Assembly (NCBI GenBank): GCA_029204225.1
Contig: CM055104.1
Coordinates: 48,240,451 to 48,304,450, forward strand
Length of the DNA: 64,000 bases
Origin: Diphasiastrum complanatum
Lineage: Eukaryota > Streptophyta > Lycopodiopsida > Lycopodiales > Lycopodiaceae
Direction: 5' to 3'
A model generated the notes under the pieces. That model was not told the origin of the DNA. It saw only the letters and a list, made by a program, of their open reading frames with translations, and did no database searches. The position numbers were made by a program, and so were the translations under genes. Every line of letters starts with the position of its first letter. Position 1 is the stretch's first letter. Shown here piece by piece: positions 11,241 through 21,539 of this stretch.

Positions 11241-11760
11241 GAGCCGACTGGCCGGTCAGCTATGCGGATCTCACGGAAATGGCCACGGTTTTGGGGTTCA
11301 TCAAGACAACTGTTGTGCAAGGTGCTGCCCACAGTGTAAGCACGGGTGCGTCCACGGTCAGGGTGGTCAGCAGAACAGGGGACTTGATGAGTCAAGGTGC
11401 CGTCCTTGAGGTGTAAGCACGGTCAGTTCTCGCAGTTCGGGCGTGGCGCTGTCTGCAAGTAGGACGGATGAGGCAAAGTGCTACCTTGTGGGGTGCAGGG
11501 CGACATATTCGAACTGTACGGGTTAACCATTGATACAAAGATGCTGTTCGAATTCGGGTGGTTAGCTGCCGGTGCGGGATAGCTGCCGATCGTTTAGTTA
11601 TAAGGGCTATCGACCAAAAAGTGGTGGGGCGTGACTGAGGCAATGTGCTGCTTAATGGTGAAAGCACGGATAGTTGGAGGGGTGTCCTATGTGGGCTGAT
11701 TTTGTGATCGATTTGTATGGGCGCGGCCAGACAAAGGTCCGTTGGTAGGACCATCTCAAA
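11241..11760 (+). other. Leader of the coding-free element, shared with the chromovirus
   Basis: Starts GAGCCGACTGG. The first eight bases of the usual primer-binding site (TGGTATCA) appear lost, so the site is damaged. The leader then follows the chromovirus leader closely and keeps three recognisable GTGCT...AGCAC or GTGCC...AGCAC units at 11322-11343, 11397-11420 and 11645-11667. A further unit near 11480 has lost its second arm. Confidence 0.8.
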
Positions 11761-11943
11761 GGGGGACCTTGTCTTTGTTACTTGTTAGTAAACCTGCCTG
11801 AGTGTCTTACTTGTATGTATTCGTGGTGAGTCTTAGTACTCGTGCTTTGCCTGGTTTGCATGATTGCTTGTGATACAAGGAGCTGATGACTCGAGAAGGA
11901 ACCTTTTCTTTTGAAGGCTGATACCATCAAACAAAGAGGACTA

Positions 11944-12447
11944 CAGAATCTGTGGGGCGGATTTGCAGTTCAAGTACTCGCACGTGAACGGCAACGAAAC
12001 GACTCAATGTTTGCAAAGGATGAATGGCTAGCCTGTTTCTTGGGTTAGTTTCATTTGCGACAACGCCCACCAGACGCAAGCAGGAAGTCAAAATTTGGAA
12101 AGGGCAATTTCAGGGGAGATCTTCTGTGGAGCAGTTGGTCTTCATTTTGGGATGGCCACCTTCGGAACTGAAACTCACTGAGCATGGGTGATATCCAGAA
12201 TCTGTGGGGTGGATTTGAAGTTCAAGTACTCGCACGTGAACGGCAACGAAACGACTCAATGTTTGCAAAGGATGGATGGCTAGCCTGTTTCTTGGGTTAG
12301 TTTCATTTGCGACAACTCCCACCAGACGCAAGCAGGAAGTCAAAAGTTGGAAAGGGCAATCTCAGGGGAGATCTTCTATGGAGCAGTTGGTCTTCATTTT
12401 GGGACGGCCACCTTCGGAACTGAAACTCACTGATCATGGGTGATATT
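11944..12447 (+). repeat. Two-copy tandem repeat, 252 bp unit
   Basis: CAGAATCTGTGGGG...GGGTGATAT occurs at 11944 and again at 12196 with few differences. It lies in the interior of the coding-free element. Confidence 0.9.
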
Positions 12448-13780
12448 CAGTATCAGTTGGGTTTTTCCTCAAAGGGGAAAGACTAGGATCCTCTTCAGAG
12501 ATTGGCAACAAGTTGGATCGAGCCATAATCCTAGCAGATGGGAAGCAAAGTGTTAGAAAGGCTTTTTGTCCGAAGAACTCTACTCTAAGTCCGATCAGCT
12601 GATTTTATAAGTGGAGGGGAACTATCACACACACCTCTCTCTTGGGGCAAATTTTGAATGAAAGTTGATCAAATGGGGGCAAATTCAAGGTGACCTAGCC
12701 ATACTCACACGAGGAGACTGGCGAATTTTGGACCTAATAAGTTGACAAGTTTTTGTTGTGGAAAGGAAAGTTTGTTATAGGCTTTCTCTGGACTAGCAAT
12801 GATGAGGAAACATATGAGTACGCTGGTTTGTGTTACGTGTAAGGCAGCTGATCAATGAAGAAACTGTGAAAGTGGAGTCTTGCATGAGAGACTTGGTATT
12901 TCGAACGGACGCTAAGGGACAGTTCGCGTTGAGATCGGACTAGTGCAAACTCTGGGTGCATGTGTCTGATTCAAAGAGAGCTACTTGAAGCCAAGCTCAA
13001 TGTACACTTCTTGTTTTGACTGTGAGGCAACTGACCAGCGATGGAATTGTGAAAGTCAAGTTTTGCGCGACGGACATGGTGCTTCAAACAAACGCGAAGA
13101 GATAGTTCGGATGTGGATCAAACTGGTGCGACCCTTTGGCTTTCCACGAGGTCAATGGTTACATTTGCACTGATTCAAAGAGCTACTTCAAGCTAAGCGA
13201 GAGGTGCATTGCGGAGTACTCAATCTTTGCCTACCTTAAAGAGCCAATATGAAAAAGTATCAAGATCAGGCTGGGACAAGGAGAGAAATCAAGGTGCAGA
13301 AGCAACAAGGCACGGAGTGGACCACAAAGTGGGCAATCAAACGATAAATCCTTTGGCCCAGGGAGCCTTGATACCTGTGTGGAACTGAACAAATCTGGTG
13401 CTCAGGGAGCTCAACACAAAGTGCATCAAGGACAAATCAGGAGCTCAAAGGAGTTTTAAAGTCGAAAGTCAGAAGCGACATGGGCGAACATTTCAAAGAA
13501 AGGCCTCTGTCACTAGTTAATAAGGTTTTTGGGTTTTACGAAAGCGATATCAAATCTACGCTTTTTCCAAACAAAGATATATTTTCAAGTTATGTAATCT
13601 TTCAGTACAAAGAGCTGAGCCTCCGACTTGTGGTGTGCCAGCTTCAATGTTAATAAAAAGTGGCCAGTAAATTGAGTACTGTGCCAAGTAGCTTAAATGT
13701 ATAGTTATTTTAATTGGGAGACACCTTTACTTTAATCTGACATCTGATGAGGACATCAGATTTTATAAAGGTGGGGTGGA
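12448..13780 (+). other. Non-coding interior of the coding-free element
   Basis: No frame gives retroelement motifs. Short open frames are unsupported. The stretch ends in GATGAGGACATCAG and the purine tract before the 3' LTR. Confidence 0.7.
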
Positions 13781-14991
13781 TGTTGTAAAACTACATTTAC
13801 AAGCTTTACTTCCGGCGCCAGCTATGTCCCCGGTGCTAGCAGCGTCCCTGCTGCTCCCGGCACCACTGTGACCAAAAGCCAACCGGCGCCAAGTTCCTAT
13901 GGCTGAAAATCTTTGATCGCTTCTAGCGGAGTCCAGAGAGCTCAGATCGATGTGCAATCACCTCACACGATCTAGGCATGATTAAAGGAAGTCTGGGGAT
14001 CAGTAAAATCTAGAGAGAGAAAATGACTTTCTAGAAAGAAAATCCTAGAGAGAGAAAAAACATGCTTTACCAGCTTGGGTAGAGTGCTTGGTATGAGGGG
14101 GGGGGGTGCCGAATCACACCAATACTATAGGGGAGTGCGGGTTGCGACTCAGGGCGAGCTCCAACCAAGTCTCAGCCTCCCTTGCTGGAATGTTGTCATG
14201 GCTCTCACCTTGGCATGCTAGCGCCCCGAAGACTAGGGTCGGTCACACACTTGAAATGTAGCCTTCTCAGATTTATCAATAAAGTGGGATTTTCCTCAAA
14301 CTGACTCTGATTACCTTCTGGGTTTCAATGTTCAGTAAAAGCGCCAGTTGTAAGGCCACTTCCAAATTTTTAAGTTGGCACATAGCTGAGGGTCGTATCC
14401 CGGGACGCCAGCGGTATGTCGTCAGGACCATTCGGTCCGTGGCGCTAGCGGTATGCTGTCGGGACCATTTGGTCCAAGAAGTGGTTGTTTCCATATCTGT
14501 CGCGGCTTGTGGTTCTGAGTGTTCCTTGCATGAACGTGAATGGGTTAAGCTCTTGGGGAACGGGCTCTAACCTGTCGGCTGAGTTGGATGGCTTGCTTGG
14601 GTGGAAGTTACCTGTTTATGGCTGTCCAGTTTGGCGTGGCGCCAGGTTGGCTTCCAGCACTCGTGACGAAGCTTTCAGTTGGTTAAGTCTGATGTAAGTC
14701 AGACCGCTTTCTTGGATTGGATGTTACTCGTTTGTAACGAAGCTTCGAGTTGGTTAAGTTTGATGTATGTCGAGCGGCTTGCTTGGAGGGAAGTCACCCA
14801 CATCAGGACCCCTGATCTGGCATGGCGCCAGGTTGGATCTCAATGTTGGTTTTCAGGAACTTCAAGTTGGTTAAGTCTGATCGTTGTTGGCGAGTTGGCT
14901 GCTTGTATGTCAAGTGGGTTTGGATGGCAAGAGTTGAAGGCTGGGAAGCTAAGTCGTGGTTCCCGGCTCCCTTTGGGATGCCTGCGCTACA
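13781..14991 (+). repeat. 3' LTR of the coding-free element
   Basis: Begins TGTTGTAAAACTAC and ends GCGCTACA, followed by the GATGC duplication. It is slightly more diverged from its partner than the chromovirus LTRs are from each other, which suggests an older insertion. Confidence 0.9.
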
Positions 14992-14996
14992 GATGC

Positions 14997-15036
14997 ATGC
15001 ATGGGGAGGAGGATGTATGCATCATGCCCCATGCAT
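14997..15036. repeat. Inverted repeat at the right insertion edge
   Basis: ATGCATGGGG (14997-15006) and CCCCATGCAT (15027-15036) form a 10 bp stem immediately right of the target duplication. Confidence 0.75.
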
Positions 15037-15179
15037 ACACATTACTCCCCGTCCATCCACATTACTCCCTCTTTTCCTCTCTCATGATCCTCCTTCGCGT
15101 CTCTCCAAGATCCATCTCTCTATGCAGATTGAGGTAGCTGAAGAAGATATTTCCAGCACCCCTTGGTTTTTAGCTACAC

Positions 15180-16690
15180 TTGTGGGTATCCCCTGACGTC
15201 TCCATCTCACTGGTGGTGTTTGCTTCACAAGACTTTTTTTCAATATCAAAAAATTCTAGAGGATAAATCCAGAAAGGGTTTTCTGGTTTTCTAATCTGAT
15301 TCTTATTCATAAACGCATGAATATTGGGATTATTAATGAAGCAAATGTCATCAATATATCTAAACGAGTGAGAGAAATCATTCATATATTTTTTGAGACC
15401 TAACTTGGCTAGTCTCTTAATAAATTGAGCTTCAAAGAATGCAAGATACCAGTTACACCCTATAGGTGAGCATGAAAAGCCCATCGGTATACCAGAATCT
15501 GTCTTCGGGTTTTGTTTCCTAATCTGACAATGCAATTGTCTATTAGGAAGGCATTCCACAAGCATAAGAGATTTTTATCGATAATGTACCACCCTTCCGA
15601 CATTTTATTTGCCCATGACCATTTAAAAGCATCCCTTCATCGGTGCCATCTAAAGGTACGTTTTCATAGCATTTAGAAATATCTACAACCCATACATTGA
15701 TAATCTTTTATGGTAGATTGAGATAAAAATCAATCGAGAACTCGCACTGCCAAAATAAGCATGTATCCACATTTAGGATACCCTTGTATGTTTTTGCCTT
15801 AGGGCCTGCACCCTCCTTGAGAAATGGTGACAGCATACCAAGAGCTCCTATTAGGAATTTTGCAAGTTTAGTAAAGAAACAATCATGCGCATTGGTAATC
15901 CATCTAAAAGATTCCTTGTGGGCTTTGTACGTACATAGTAGATATGGCAAAGCGTCGTTCCCCAAGAAGATGTTGGGTAAAAACCCAGTTAGCTTTTTCA
16001 TGATATATGTGAATTTTCGTAACTGAGTTTTCTTGATCATTAGGAAAGGGGCTAAAGTCAGGACTGTTAAGTCTATCTAGGGCAAGCTTCCGTACAAGGA
16101 ATTTACATTACTGGGATTGTGTTGTGCCTTGTCAATGCCATTGATGTAGAGCATATTTGTGAGCCATTGTCTTCCATTTTTAGCAGTTTGTATTTTTGTA
16201 GTTGTGTCCTTATTGCCATACAGCCAAGTTTTTTTTTGGATAATTTCCATGGCAATGCTTTTACAAAAAGTCGCATGATCCCTTATTGTTTCTTCATTCA
16301 AATATTCATGCATAGGCAAGAGCAACCATCCATCATAAAGTTCAGAAGCCACTTCATTAACGTTATTTGTTTTCAAGGTAATATGATTGAGACTCCTCTC
16401 TAAAGATTTACGTAAAATTAGGCTTTTAACAATATTGCTATTCGTAGAAATAACATGCCCAAATTTTTCTGCAACAAAGTTCTTGAATCTATTAAGAGAT
16501 AAGCATTCACACGAATGTAAGTTTTCTATGTCAGAATCACAGAAAACATCAAAGGAAAAATACCAATCACTTTTGACACTTGGTAGGTAAGTCCAACCGA
16601 ACGTAATATCATGAAAGCGTCCATCTACAACAACGAATAGTCTGAATAAAACATGAGCGTAAAAAGTCTTCACATAGATTGCTTCAAATA
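15180..16690 (-). pseudogene. Penelope-like element reverse transcriptase relic
   Basis: Minus-strand frames give the ordered motifs of a Penelope-like RT. They are LCTYKAHKESFRWITNA (about 15880-15935), the catalytic motif A in VWVVDISKCYENVPLDG (about 15640-15695), motif B in GIPMGFSCSPIGCNWYLAFF (about 15430-15495), the catalytic box FRYIDDICFINNP (about 15325-15365) and the family-typical IYPLEF (about 15250-15270). Upstream, an open stretch (16077-16673) is probably the N-terminal region. Frames shift between blocks. Beyond IYP the sequence fades, so thumb and endonuclease parts are not visible: either 3' loss or an endonuclease-deficient type. GIPMG, RYIDD and IYP together argue against copia, gypsy or LINE RT. 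Confidence 0.8.
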
Positions 16691-16739
16691 CTCTATTGCG
16701 GTAACATAGATGTAAAAAAGAGCTCCCTGAATCACTGCT

Positions 16740-16960
16740 AGTGGTCAGCTGAAGACGTCATGTCGCTGAGATACTTACTTCTCTCCTTTTTGTCCTTTCC
16801 CCATCCTGCACACCGATTAATCCTGTAAAAATTTAGCCTTTTGATAGGTAGGTCGCTCTTTGTGCTACTTTGCCCTTCCTTTCCAGTAAATCGTCTTCTC
16901 TTCCATCTCCCTAATGCAGATACCACAGAGTTTGGATTGTTGAGATTAAAATTGCCCGTT
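16740..16960. other. Short spacer with no recognisable feature
   Basis: A minus-strand frame of 62 codons exists but resembles nothing I recognise. Confidence 0.4.
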
Positions 16961-17760
16961 CGAATCGGATCAAGATGGATTTATTCAGACCCTTTGTATA
17001 TTTTCCGACCTAGAGTAAAATTCGACCCTTTGTATATTTTCGACTCTTTGTATTGTCAACTCAAAATTTTTCCAAAAGATCAAATGTTTTCGAAGACTCA
17101 AATTGTTTTTCCAAAGACTTTTTCCAAAGACTCGAATTTTTTCAAAGACTTGAATTTTTCCAAAGGATCAAATTTTTTCAAAGACTCGAATTTTTTCAAA
17201 AACTTAAATTTCTTCAAAGACTCGAATGTTTCCAAACACTCAAATTTTTCCAAAGACTCGAACTTTTCGGACCCAACGTTGAGCTTGGCAAAGGATTTTC
17301 CGTAGATCGGATCGGATCGGATCGGATCGAGATGGTTTTATTCTGAACCTTTGTATATTTTTCGACCCAGAGTAAAATCCTATCTTTTGTATATTTTTGA
17401 CCCTTTGTATAGCCAACTCAAAAATTTTCGAAAGACTCAAATTTTTCCAAATACTTGAATTTTTTCAAATGATTGAATTTTTTCAAAGACTCGATTTTTT
17501 TTTCCAAAGGATCGATTTTTTTTCTAAAGTATCGATTTTTTAAAGGATCGAACTTTTTTGACCCAACGTTGAACTTTTCCAATCCTTTGTATATTTTTCA
17601 ACCCAAAGTAAAAACGACCCTTTGTATATTTTTGAACCTTTGTACTGTCAACTCAGAAATTTTCCGAAGACTTGAATTTTTCCAAAGACTCAAATTTTTT
17701 CAAAGACTTGAATTTTTTCGAACATCGAATCTTTTCAAAAATCAAAAAATCTCTTTTTGA
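16960..17760. repeat. Nested tandem repeat (higher-order minisatellite)
   Basis: Three degenerate higher-order units start near 16960, 17318 and 17581. Each contains CCCTTTGTATATTTT...GACC phrases, TCAACTCA, and then runs of a basic unit of about 15 bp like CAAAGACTCGAATTTTT. The first unit carries about a dozen basic copies (17085-17265). A (GGATC)n run sits at 17304-17330. Open frames here are low-complexity artefacts. Confidence 0.85.
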
Positions 17761-18284
17761 CAAAGATGACATAGGGTTAGAAAAAATCTGACACTGGATT
17801 TTTTGACCTTCTGAAAAACTTGGACCTTCTTTTTCTGGATTTTGTACACCTTTCATAATGCTCATTATTGAGGCTGAGTATCGAATTCCAATAAAACACG
17901 CATACATACAACATGCATAAACAACGTATTCATTTTGAATTGTCGGCCACCTTTTAACAGACATTTGCAAACACAGATCGCCTCTCGCTCGTCAACTTCT
18001 TATTAAGATACTCCATGTGCTATTGTTGAACATGATTAAATTTTGACTCCTACTATGGCCGAGATGTGTGAAATATGTTAGATATTCGAAATGCGAGATG
18101 TGCGAAATCGGCCACCATCCAAATCATCGACCGTCACCCAAATCATCGGCGGCCACTTAAATCCGCACCATATTTGTACGATTATTGGCCATCCACCCAA
18201 ATCAACGGCCGCCACCCAAAATTTTGGCTGATTGTCACTGACAACTTTTGACCCAAACCATCGGCCATAATTTAAATTGTCGGC
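17761..18284. other. Non-coding stretch with degenerate CCACCCAAATCATCGGC repeats
   Basis: From about 18105 the phrase CACCCAAATCATCGGC recurs at roughly 25-40 bp spacing. I see no gene. Confidence 0.6.
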
Positions 18285-18364
18285 TTGCACACACACACAC
18301 ACACACACACACCCCATCGGTCGCCCGTGCCATCGGCTGGCACCATCGGTTGGCACACTTCGGC

Positions 18365-18399
<35 letters not shown>

Positions 18400-18470
18400 C
18401 CCATCGGCCGTCCATGCCATCAGCTGGCACCATCGGTTGGCATACTTCGGTTGGCACACTTCGGCCATGT
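18285..18470. repeat. Compound (CA)n minisatellite with CATCGG-rich spacers
   Basis: (CA)n runs at about 18287-18312 and 18366-18399 alternate with near-identical spacers built of CCATCGG and TTGGCACACTTCGGCC. The second spacer recurs at about 19147-19212. Confidence 0.9.
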
Positions 18471-19146
18471 ACATACATGTTAAAAATTCACAATTCTAGC
18501 TTGACTAGTTCTGGTCATATGACTTGTAAATAGTTAAATGGTCATGATGTGGCTTGTCACACGTGCCAAATAGCATAGGATTCCATTCATAAGGATGTTC
18601 TCAAGTAGACCTAAGTGTTAGAACCTTTGGAATGAGTCCAAATTATGCTTAGATACAAGGGAGAAAAAATAGGAGCTATTTTTGGTAATTTTTGCATTGT
18701 TGAGGGATCTCCAAGATTCCAACCCTAACTTGGTAGGGATGAAAGATCCACCAAAATTAGCATTAGGGATAGGTTTAGGGCTACTCATACCTGCCCAAAA
18801 CCGTGATGGATCATGTATATATAGGTGATGATATCTCACCAAAATCAATCAAGCAATTTCATGTTTTTTCTCTCATAATGGTGCAATTGCTCTCTATGTT
18901 CATAATTGTTTGAGTACTTGTGATTACTAATGATTATAGGATTGAATGTAGGTCTGGTGTACAGTACTCAGACTGTGGGAGGCCGTACTTTCACACGTGT
19001 GAAGCCTTCTTCAAGGATTTGGGCCATTTAGTGAGGTTCAAGCATAAGTTTTTGATGGATTTTGATGGTTCAACTTGTGCTAATCTTATGAAATCATGAT
19101 CTATTGTTTTCCTCATCATTTCAAGTGTTTTAGGATCCTTATTTGC
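18471..19146. other. Non-coding insert between two copies of the same minisatellite spacer
   Basis: Contains a TATATATAGG at about 18815 and an ACACGTGTGA palindrome near 18995, both common in LTR promoters, but no clear LTR ends or target duplication. It is bounded by duplicated GCCATCAGCTGGCACC spacers at about 18415 and 19155. It may be a solo LTR or a segmental duplication. Confidence 0.4.
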
Positions 19147-19264
19147 TGTCCATGCCATCAGCTGGCACCATCGGTTGGCATACTTCGGTTGGCACACTTC
19201 GGCCATGTACATACACACACATACATTGGCCACCCATCAACGAACATCGACTTTCCTCCTAAAC

Positions 19265-19332
19265 CATCGTGTGTGTGTGTGTATAATACATTTGTACATG
19301 CATACATACATACATCTATGTATGTACATATG

Positions 19333-19373
<41 letters not shown>

Positions 19374-19392
19374 TGTATGTATGTATGTATAT
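19265..19392. repeat. GT, CA and TATG microsatellites
   Basis: A (GT)n run at about 19270-19282, (CA)n at about 19336-19369 and (TATG)n at 19371-19390 lie close together. Confidence 0.9.
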
Positions 19393-20689
19393 AACTAAGA
19401 ACAAATACAGAATGTATGAAACCGTTGGTTCCATGGGTAGAACCCATGGAACTTTTTTTTTGGTTTGGGGATTGGATAATATCATAAATATTTTAAAAGA
19501 AATAGCAAAAAAATCTAGAAAAATGTAAAATGATCTGATGGGTCTATTTGGTATCTGTTTGAGCTCGAATTTTATGAGAAAGTGTGGCTTTCCTGTTTTT
19601 CAAGGATGCAAAATTGTATGGAAAATTCTCCATGAATTCAGAACACAGTCCAACATGAGCTCCATGGTGAGGGCTAACTTTGGGCCTGAATTGGATGAGA
19701 AGATATTTGAGTGTTTGGAACAACTCCATACAAAGGTATGTTTTTTTTTAGAACCTCCCTTCCTTCACCACCTTTTGTATTGCTATCTTCATTAGAAAGA
19801 AAATAATCAACTACATCTCATACCTTTGTATTGTAGTCCTCATTAGAATGGTTGAATGCCAAATCTAACCCCAAGTGGGCTTCATCAACAAATCCCGCCA
19901 CCACGACGAAGTTTTAACGCGTAAGAACAACACAACACACTCAATTTTTTTCTCATCTGGAACTCCATGCAAGCTAAAATAACTAGTCCATAAATTGACT
20001 CCAGTACGGTCAATTCACTAACTTTAGTTCATTTTATAAACACTTCAAAAACTGGAAAAAATTGAAAATTTTGAAGTTTTGAAAGATATTTTTTTAATAT
20101 AAATTTTACGTAATTTAAAAATTTGTCAAAAACATTGTCAATATTTAGGCAATCGAAATTGAAAAATAACTTTACGGAATTTAATGTAAATTTCAGTTTT
20201 ACAGAATTTGTCAGCCTATTTCACTGATTTGTAACCTAACCGTCAGAGCACATGCGTATAACCACTCAAAACGAATGTAAATCTCTCATGCATATCAGAA
20301 ACACATTAAGAATCAACATGCAATCAATCCATACAAGCACAATGTCAGAAATAGGTGAGCAGTGAAATAGCAGAAACTTCCTACTTCCAATGCATGACTA
20401 CGCCTATCAATATTGAACAAAACAGTAGTGATGGAAATCACGTTCAATCTTTAGTAACTAACCTTGAAATCACTAGAAACTAAGTGATTACGTAGCCAAA
20501 CATAAAGCATTATATTCTCAGACAATTTCTATCAGTTACAAAAACATTACAAAGATGCATACATTTTGACACATACTGAACACAATGAAAAGTTTGATTG
20601 ATTCAATAAGAAAACATATCGGATACAAATGAGCGCAAGTAATAGCGAATCGAAACTGCGCACTCTAGGCTATCTCAAAGTAACTGAGA
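19393..20689. other. AT-rich stretch without recognisable genes
   Basis: No coding motif on either strand. An 85-codon plus-strand frame (19538-19795) resembles nothing I know. Confidence 0.5.
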
Positions 20690-21060
20690 ATAAGTCTGAA
20701 ATAAGCAACTCTGTTAATAAGCAGTAGCACAATAGCAACTCTAAAATAAACTCTAAAGACTGTGCTAGAATGCTCAAGAGAGTTCAAGCTTGAAAGCTTG
20801 ATAGAGAGCTAACTACAATACTTTCTAGTCGTGAACGATCTGCTTGATAAGAGCACAGGAAGTGTCATGTAATAACACTCACAGTTTACAACATAATAAT
20901 GAGATGTATGAACAATTGATTATACTAAGTAATTAGATTGTCAAATGCGATTGCCAATTAGTTGGAGTCCACTGGCATTCATCCAGATCCTTCGTAGAAA
21001 TTAATTGCCGATAAGCAGCGTCAATCGCCATAAACAGTTTGTCTGCATAATCTTAGCAAT
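20690..21060 (-). repeat. Copia LTR fragment in inverse orientation
   Basis: The minus strand around 20750-20830 reads CAAGCTTTCAAGCTTG and then TTGAGCATTCTAGC, matching the tail of the LTR at 761-1050. The neighbouring coding pieces read on the plus strand, so this is a separate LTR or an inverted fragment. I cannot place its exact ends. Confidence 0.55.
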
Positions 21061-21530
21061 AATAGCACTCACACTATCGAAGGTGAAGGTATTGTGAAAT
21101 TGAAATTCATGCATGATTAATTCAAACTACTATCAAAAGTTTTGTATGTTCCTAAACTTTCTACAAATCTGCTATCAGTAAGTAGAATCACTGATTTAGG
21201 TCATAAAGTAGAGTTTGAGTCTGATCGATGCCGAATTATCTATAGGACAAGTAAGGTCCTTGCATTGGTAGCTTATATAGATTGGCATATTGTTATTCTG
21301 ATACTAGTCAAGCTTTGAAAACCTCTGTTCTTGTCAATAAAGCATTACTATGGCATCATCGATTAGGACACTTGAATCATACATTTGTTTCATACATATC
21401 TAAATGATCCCTAGCACTTGATCTCGACTATCCATCCGACAAAGTCAACCTCCATGTCTGTCATAGCTGCTGCATCCTTGAAAAGCAAACTAAGCTCTCT
21501 ACGACAACAGAGACCAGTCAAAAAAGAAAG
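21061..21530 (+). pseudogene. Copia protease end and pre-integrase fragment
   Basis: Plus-strand residues VLYVPKLSTNLLSVSRITDL (about 21142-21200) are the end of a copia protease region. ALLWHHRLGHLNHTFVSY (about 21340-21395) and a CxxC knuckle with KQTKLS (about 21458-21500) are the GAG-pre-integrase zinc region. Frames are broken between blocks. Because gag knuckles of another copy follow immediately, this is a separate fragment. Confidence 0.7.
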
Positions 21531-21539
21531 CTTATCCTA

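Larger units (their letters stand above)
10025..14991 (+). mobile_element. Coding-free LTR retrotransposon (LARD-like)
   Basis: LTRs lie at 10025-11240 and 13781-14991, with a perfect 5 bp target duplication GATGC at 10020-10024 and 14992-14996. The 2.5 kb interior carries no gag or pol motif in any frame. A purine tract (ATAAAGGTGGGGTGGA) precedes the 3' LTR. Both this LTR and the neighbouring chromovirus LTR start TGTTGTAAAGC in their own orientation, and about 520 bp of leader plus the 3' end region are shared. The simplest reading is a non-autonomous element mobilised by proteins of that chromovirus family. Confidence 0.9.

Noticed and set aside
11001-11754. Several open frames of 70-120 codons within the coding-free element, and their LTR counterparts at 14276-15196
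   Set aside because: They occur in LTR or leader sequence on both strands, are broken between the two LTR copies and contain no domain motifs.
17053-17760. Phe/Lys-rich open frames on both strands
   Set aside because: Minisatellite artefacts; period and composition follow the DNA repeat.
18235-18533. Overlapping open frames with long His-Thr or Cys-Val runs
   Set aside because: They are translations of the (CA)n arrays and carry no protein signal.
18471-19146. Complete solo LTR
   Set aside because: TATA-like and palindromic motifs are present, but no paired ends or target duplication could be found, so it is kept only as a weak possibility.
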